DNA of 9,040 nt from Brevundimonas sp. UBA5866 (lineage in GTDB: Bacteria; Pseudomonadota; Alphaproteobacteria; Caulobacterales; Caulobacteraceae): the NCBI RefSeq assembly GCF_002432125.1, contig NZ_DJFS01000013.1:1-9040 (forward strand). Direction: 5' to 3'. The position numbers were made by a program, and so were the translations under genes. This document shows positions 6,309 through 9,040 of the stretch, piece by piece. The notes beneath the pieces are model-generated. The model did not search any database, had not been told where the DNA came from, and was given only the letters and a program-made list of their open reading frames with translations. Within the stretch, counting starts at the first letter, position 1. Each line of letters opens with the position of its first letter.

Positions 6309-6724
6309 GGCTGGCCCTGCGGCGGTATGGCGGCGGGGTCCATCCAGAACAGCTCCCAGATGTGGCCGTCGGGGTCGGCGACGCTGCGGCTGTACATGAA
6401 GCCGTGGTCCTGTACGGGATTGGGGTCGGACATGCCACCGGCCGACGGGGCGGCGCTTGTCAGGCGGTCTACGGTGTCGCGGTCATCGAGGTTGAGCGCA
6501 CAAAGGACCTGACAGCTGGTATGGGCGTCGGGAATAGTGCGGTCGGTGAAGGTGCGCCACTTATCGTGCGTCAGCAGCATGGCGTAGATGGTCTCGGACC
6601 AAACCATGCAGATGGCGGTGCTGTCGCTGAAAGCCGGGTTCTTGTTCCAGCCCAGCGCCTTGTAGAAGGCTTCCGTCCGTCCAAGGTCGCTGGACGGCAG
6701 ATTGATGAAAACCATACGCGCCAT
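6305..6724 (-). CDS. Glyoxalase/bleomycin-resistance (VOC) family protein
   Basis: A 139-residue protein with two betaalphabetabetabeta modules. It opens MARMVFINLPSSDLGRTEAF and carries the conserved ICMVWSETIYAMLLTHDKW stretch. The C-terminal QDHGFMYSRSVADPDGHIWE has a His (107) and a Glu (124) at positions typical of VOC metal ligands. The close family is often labelled glyoxalase or extradiol-dioxygenase-like, but the reaction is not known. It is the first gene of a four-gene minus-strand cluster. The ATG at 6724-6722 has AGGGG about eight bases upstream; an internal Met at residue 4 is a less likely start. The inverted repeat at 6741-6757, only 16 bases upstream, is a candidate operator controlling the whole cluster. 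Confidence 0.88.
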   Translation of the reverse strand: MARMVFINLPSSDLGRTEAFYKALGWNKNPAFSDSTAICMVWSETIYAMLLTHDKWRTFTDRTIPDAHTSCQVLCALNLDDRDTVDRLTSAAPSAGGMSDPNPVQDHGFMYSRSVADPDGHIWELFWMDPAAIPPQGQP

Positions 6725-6740
6725 TTCTGCTACCCCTGTT

Positions 6741-6757
6741 ATCTCAGTAAATGAGAT
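6741..6757. promoter_or_regulatory. Inverted repeat, candidate operator of the four-gene operon
   Basis: ATCTCA (6741-6746) and TGAGAT (6752-6757) form a perfect 6-5-6 interrupted palindrome with spacer GTAAA. It is 16 bases upstream of the first start codon of the minus-strand operon, in an AT-rich patch that could hold the promoter. The size and symmetry suit a dimeric helix-turn-helix repressor (for example the ArsR or TetR type). No regulator gene is present in the window, so the protein is unknown. Confidence 0.5.
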
Positions 6758-6791
6758 TGGCTTTAGTTTTGCCGTAGTTTGGCGCGGGGAT

Positions 6792-6813
6792 GGCCGCCTT
6801 TTATTCGGCGGCC
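6792..6813 (-). terminator. GC-rich hairpin, probable end of the small minus-strand gene
   Basis: GGCCGCC (6792-6798) and GGCGGCC (6807-6813) are perfect 7-base arms around an AT-rich 8-base loop. The hairpin begins four bases after the stop codon of the minus-strand gene ending at 6818, the usual place for a terminator. There is no T-run after the stem on the minus strand, so it may act as a weak or factor-assisted terminator or as a 3' stabilising hairpin. Confidence 0.45.
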
Positions 6814-6817
6814 TTGA

Positions 6818-7030
6818 TCAGGCCTTGGTGTCGAGCAGACGGCCCATCATGGTGTCGGCGGTGCGGGTGACGGCGAGGCTGGCCGAGAGCTGGGTGCGGG
6901 CGGCGGCGGCCTCGGCAGAGCCGGTCTGGACGTTCTGGAGAGGGGCCACAACCGTCTTGCGGGCAATGGCTTCAAAGCGGTCTACGGCGGCCTGTGGCGC
7001 GACGGTGGTCGTGGGCAGAGATTGCAGCAT
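6818..7030 (-). CDS. Small hypothetical protein with a flagellar rod/hook-like C-terminal helix
   Basis: The proposed start is the ATG at 7030-7028, giving 70 residues, with GGGAA about seven bases upstream. The frame stays open upstream to an ATG at 7255, but that longer version would overlap the divergent helicase start and run through the strong hairpin at 7159-7214, so the short form is preferred. The sequence has no signal peptide or membrane segment. A Thr/Val/Pro-rich start is followed by a mostly helical, Ala-rich body. The last 16 residues, TRTADTMMGRLLDTKA (55-70), resemble the C-terminal helix of flagellar rod and hook proteins (FlgB/C/E/F/G), which often end TADEMLGTLLD-like. This similarity is from memory. 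A hairpin follows the stop directly. It is a single gene, not closely linked to the downstream operon (93-base gap). Confidence 0.5.
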   Translation of the reverse strand: MLQSLPTTTVAPQAAVDRFEAIARKTVVAPLQNVQTGSAEAAAARTQLSASLAVTRTADTMMGRLLDTKA

Positions 7031-7248
7031 CGAACTGTTCCCGACTGCGCCCTTGGGGGTGGGCGACTGGGGCCAGATTGCCACGCTTTCGACCAATGGG
7101 GAATGAAGGAAGATGGTGAACGCCGATTTCGCCCCACCGTAGCCTTGTTTCGTGTATAGGGACGACCGTTCGCCCGGCTTGAGGAACTCGTCCTTGGCCG
7201 GGCGCGGTCGTTCTAGGCCGCACCAAGTTCTATTTAGATCGTATATCC
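7031..7248. other. Divergent intergenic region between the small gene and the DEAD-box helicase
   Basis: This holds the upstream sequences of both divergent genes. I see no confident promoter. TATAGG at 7155-7160 and the AT-rich stretch at 7229-7246 are possible -10-like sequences without a matching -35. The main structure is the long hairpin at 7159-7214. No purine-rich Shine-Dalgarno sequence precedes the helicase ATG at 7249; the 18 bases before it are mostly A/T. Confidence 0.5.
7159..7214 (+). promoter_or_regulatory. Long hairpin upstream of the helicase gene, possible structured 5' leader
   Basis: ACGACCG (7162-7168) pairs with CGGTCGT (7205-7211). CGCCCGGC (7171-7178) pairs with GCCGGGCG (7197-7204). 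Together they make a 15-base-pair stem with one TT bulge (7169-7170). The 18-base loop contains a further small stem, AGGA (7182-7185) with TCCT (7191-7194). G-T and G-C pairs can extend the base to 7159/7214. It ends 34 bases before the helicase ATG. No T-run follows, so it is not a simple terminator. A role as an RNA leader controlling helicase expression is an inference. Confidence 0.5.
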
Positions 7249-9040
7249 ATGCCATTTCCAGCCGTTCATCCTGCGTTAGACCGCGCTCTCTCCAAGAAAG
7301 GGTACGCTGAACCGACTTCGGTTCAGGCTGCCGTGTTGGAAGTCGGGCATGGGGATGCAGATCTGCTGGTATCGGCGCAGACGGGCTCGGGTAAAACCGT
7401 AGCCTTTGGTCTGGCCGCTGCCTCTACACTCTTCGACGGCGAAGAGAACCTCGGTCAAGCCGGCGCTCCGCTGATGCTTGCTATTGCTCCAACCCGCGAA
7501 CTGGCCCTGCAGGTCGCCGCCGAGCTGTCGTGGCTCTACGGTGAAGCCGGTGCCAAGATCACCACCTGCGTCGGTGGCATGGATTCCCGTAAGGAAGCCC
7601 GCGCCCTCAGCTTCGGCACGCACATTGTGGTGGGTACGCCCGGCCGTCTGAAGGACCACATCGACCGTGGTGCCCTGGACCTGTCGGCGGCGCGCGTCAT
7701 CGTACTCGACGAAGCCGATGAAATGCTGGACATGGGCTTCCGCGAGGACCTCGAGTACATCCTCGAGCAAGCGCCGGAAGACCGTCGTACCCTGCTGTTC
7801 TCGGCCACCATCGCCCGTGACATCGCTGTTCTGGCCAAGCGCTATCAGAAGGACGCCGTGCGTATCGACACGGTGGACCGCAGCCAGCCGCACAACGACA
7901 TCGAATACCGCGCCATGCGCCTGTATCCGAACCAGATCGAACATGCGGTCGTGAACGTGCTGCGCTATTTCGAAGCGCCCGCCGTGCTGGTCTTCTGCTC
8001 GACCCGCGCCAGCGTGAACCACCTGCAGGCTGCCCTGCTGGAGCGCGGCTTCGGCTCGGTGGCCCTGTCGGGTGAGATGGGCCAGCGCGAGCGTAACGAA
8101 GCCCTGCAAGCCCTGCGCGATGGCCGTGCCCGTGTCTGCGTCGCTACCGACGTGGCCGCCCGTGGCCTCGACCTGCCGGACCTCGGTCTGGTGATCCACG
8201 CCGAACTGCCGATCAACAAGGCCACCATGCTGCACCGTTCGGGCCGTACGGGCCGCGCGGGCAAGAAGGGCATCTCGGTCATGCTGGTTCCGGCCTCGCG
8301 CCGCCGCAAGGCTGAAATGCTGCTGCACTCGGCCGGTGTCGAAGCCGTGTGGTCGGCTGTGCCGAGCGCCGAGGAAATCCTCGAGAAGGACGAACAGCGC
8401 CTGCTGGCCGCGCCGATCTTCACCCAGGAAGCCGACGAGGACGATGCAGGCCTGATCGCGCAAATGGTCAAGGAGCGTACGCCGGAAGAACTGGCCACCG
8501 CCGTGATCAACATGCTGCGCAAGAACCTGCCGGCACCGGAAGAGGTGAACGATCCGGGCGAAGGTCCGCAGCGCAAGCGCCGCGAGGACGGTGCCTTCGA
8601 AAAGGGCGCTGCCGGTCCGTTCGACCGCCTGTCGTCGGAAGAGTGCAGCTGGTTCCGCATGGACATCGGCCGCAACCGCAATGCCGATCCCAAGTGGCTG
8701 ATCCCGATGATCTGCCGCATCGGTGGCATCACCAAGCAGCAGATCGGCTCGATCAAGACCTTCCCCGAAGAGACCCGTTTCGAGATCGCAAACACCCACG
8801 TGGATGCCTTCGCCAAACTGGCCCAGATGAACACCGAAGAGGCGAACATCACGCCTTCGGAAGCCCCGCACGCGGGCATGTTCAAGGGCAGCCGCGACCG
8901 CAATTTCGGTGACCGCGAGGGTGGGCGTCCGCCGTTCAAGCGCAAGCCGTTCGGTGACCGCGACCGTGGCGAGCGTGCGGAGCGTCCGCGCGGCGAGTGG
9001 AAGGAACGCGGCGAGTTCAAACCGCGCGAGGGCGGTGACC
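7249..9040 (+). CDS. DEAD-box RNA helicase with DbpA-type RNA-binding domain (3' end outside the window)
   Basis: An ATP-dependent RNA helicase of the DeaD/CsdA/DbpA group, which acts in ribosome assembly, mRNA decay or cold adaptation. At least 597 codons are present, with no stop before the window end. All core motifs are visible. The Q motif is GYAEPTSVQ (18-26), motif I AQTGSGKT (43-50), Ia PTREL (81-85), II DEAD (154-157) and III SAT (185-187). ATDVAARGLDL lies at 299-309 and the arginine-finger motif HRSGRTGRAG at 329-338. A DbpA RNA-binding domain (RRM-like) spans about 465-530. From about 545 a basic tail rich in Arg, Gly and Asp begins and continues past the edge. The ATG at 7249 is the only start upstream of the Q motif: the frame is closed by a TGA at 7180-7182 with no start codon between. 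There is no clear Shine-Dalgarno, and a strong hairpin lies upstream. CsdA-like is my best guess, without enough to name it. Confidence 0.95.
   Translation, partial: MPFPAVHPALDRALSKKGYAEPTSVQAAVLEVGHGDADLLVSAQTGSGKTVAFGLAAASTLFDGEENLGQAGAPLMLAIAPTRELALQVAAELSWLYGEAGAKITTCVGGMDSRKEARALSFGTHIVVGTPGRLKDHIDRGALDLSAARVIVLDEADEMLDMGFREDLEYILEQAPEDRRTLLFSATIARDIAVLAKRYQKDAVRIDTVDRSQPHNDIEYRAMRLYPNQIEHAVVNVLRYFEAPAVLVFCSTRASVNHLQAALLERGFGSVALSGEMGQRERNEALQALRDGRARVCVATDVAARGLDLPDLGLVIHAELPINKATMLHRSGRTGRAGKKGISVMLVPASRRRKAEMLLHSAGVEAVWSAVPSAEEILEKDEQRLLAAPIFTQEADEDDAGLIAQMVKERTPEELATAVINMLRKNLPAPEEVNDPGEGPQRKRREDGAFEKGAAGPFDRLSSEECSWFRMDIGRNRNADPKWLIPMICRIGGITKQQIGSIKTFPEETRFEIANTHVDAFAKLAQMNTEEANITPSEAPHAGMFKGSRDRNFGDREGGRPPFKRKPFGDRDRGERAERPRGEWKERGEFKPREGGD

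Noticed and set aside
5407..6754. Several + strand open frames over the four-gene operon (for example 5407-5892, 5889-6512, 6362-6754)
   Set aside because: All are opposite well-recognised VOC, PhnB and SRPBCC coding sequences and show low-complexity Gly/Ala/Val/Arg composition.
7155..7160. TATAGG as the -10 element of the helicase promoter
   Set aside because: No acceptable -35 hexamer 16-18 bases upstream; the region there is CGCC/CCACC-rich. Left unassigned.
7031..7255. N-terminal extension of the small minus-strand gene to an ATG at 7255
   Set aside because: Would overlap the helicase start codon and pass through the stable hairpin; the sequence lacks any family character, and a good ATG with a Shine-Dalgarno-like GGGAA exists at 7030.
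7276..8871. 531-codon minus-strand open frame
   Set aside because: Lies antisense to a complete set of DEAD-box helicase motifs; its own translation is His/Gln/Arg-rich and lacks a recognisable domain.
1..9040. CRISPR arrays, IS elements, tRNA/rRNA genes, integration sites
   Set aside because: No regularly spaced repeats, transposase-like proteins, terminal inverted repeats or cloverleaf-like sequences were seen on either strand.

Overview
The window reads as chromosomal DNA from an alphaproteobacterium, most likely Caulobacterales. Asticcacaulis-like is my best guess, from the moderately high GC content and from DnaG and RpoD sequences that look Caulobacter-type; this is recognition, not a database result. 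There is no sign of mobile DNA, CRISPR arrays, rRNA or tRNA.

Left part (1-4934, mostly + strand): a divergent, unidentified minus-strand gene enters at the left edge (its first ~50 codons). A ~205-base regulatory region follows. It carries two facing DnaA boxes, two GANTC methylation sites and a near-consensus CtrA-type box. Next come dnaG (primase, whose zinc ligands are all replaced) and rpoD (housekeeping sigma factor), the core of the macromolecular-synthesis operon without rpsU. A terminator-like hairpin separates rpoD from a HAD-family phosphatase gene, which ends at a strong terminator.

Middle part (4979-6724, minus strand): four small genes lie in a tight, partly overlapping array. 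In transcription order they encode a glyoxalase/VOC protein, an AHSA1-type SRPBCC protein, a PhnB-like VOC protein and a DUF1428 protein. They look like one operon, probably for stress response or small-molecule handling. A perfect 6-5-6 inverted repeat sits just before the first start codon and is a candidate operator.

Right part (6818-9040): a short minus-strand gene encodes ~70 residues whose C-terminus resembles the terminal helix of flagellar rod/hook proteins. Divergent from it, a DEAD-box RNA helicase with a DbpA-type RNA-binding domain runs off the right edge. Its upstream region has no clear Shine-Dalgarno sequence but contains a long, very stable hairpin, suggesting control at the RNA level.

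No wholly new system is evident. The most notable points are the zinc-less primase, the cell-cycle-type site cluster upstream of dnaG, and the structured region upstream of the helicase.
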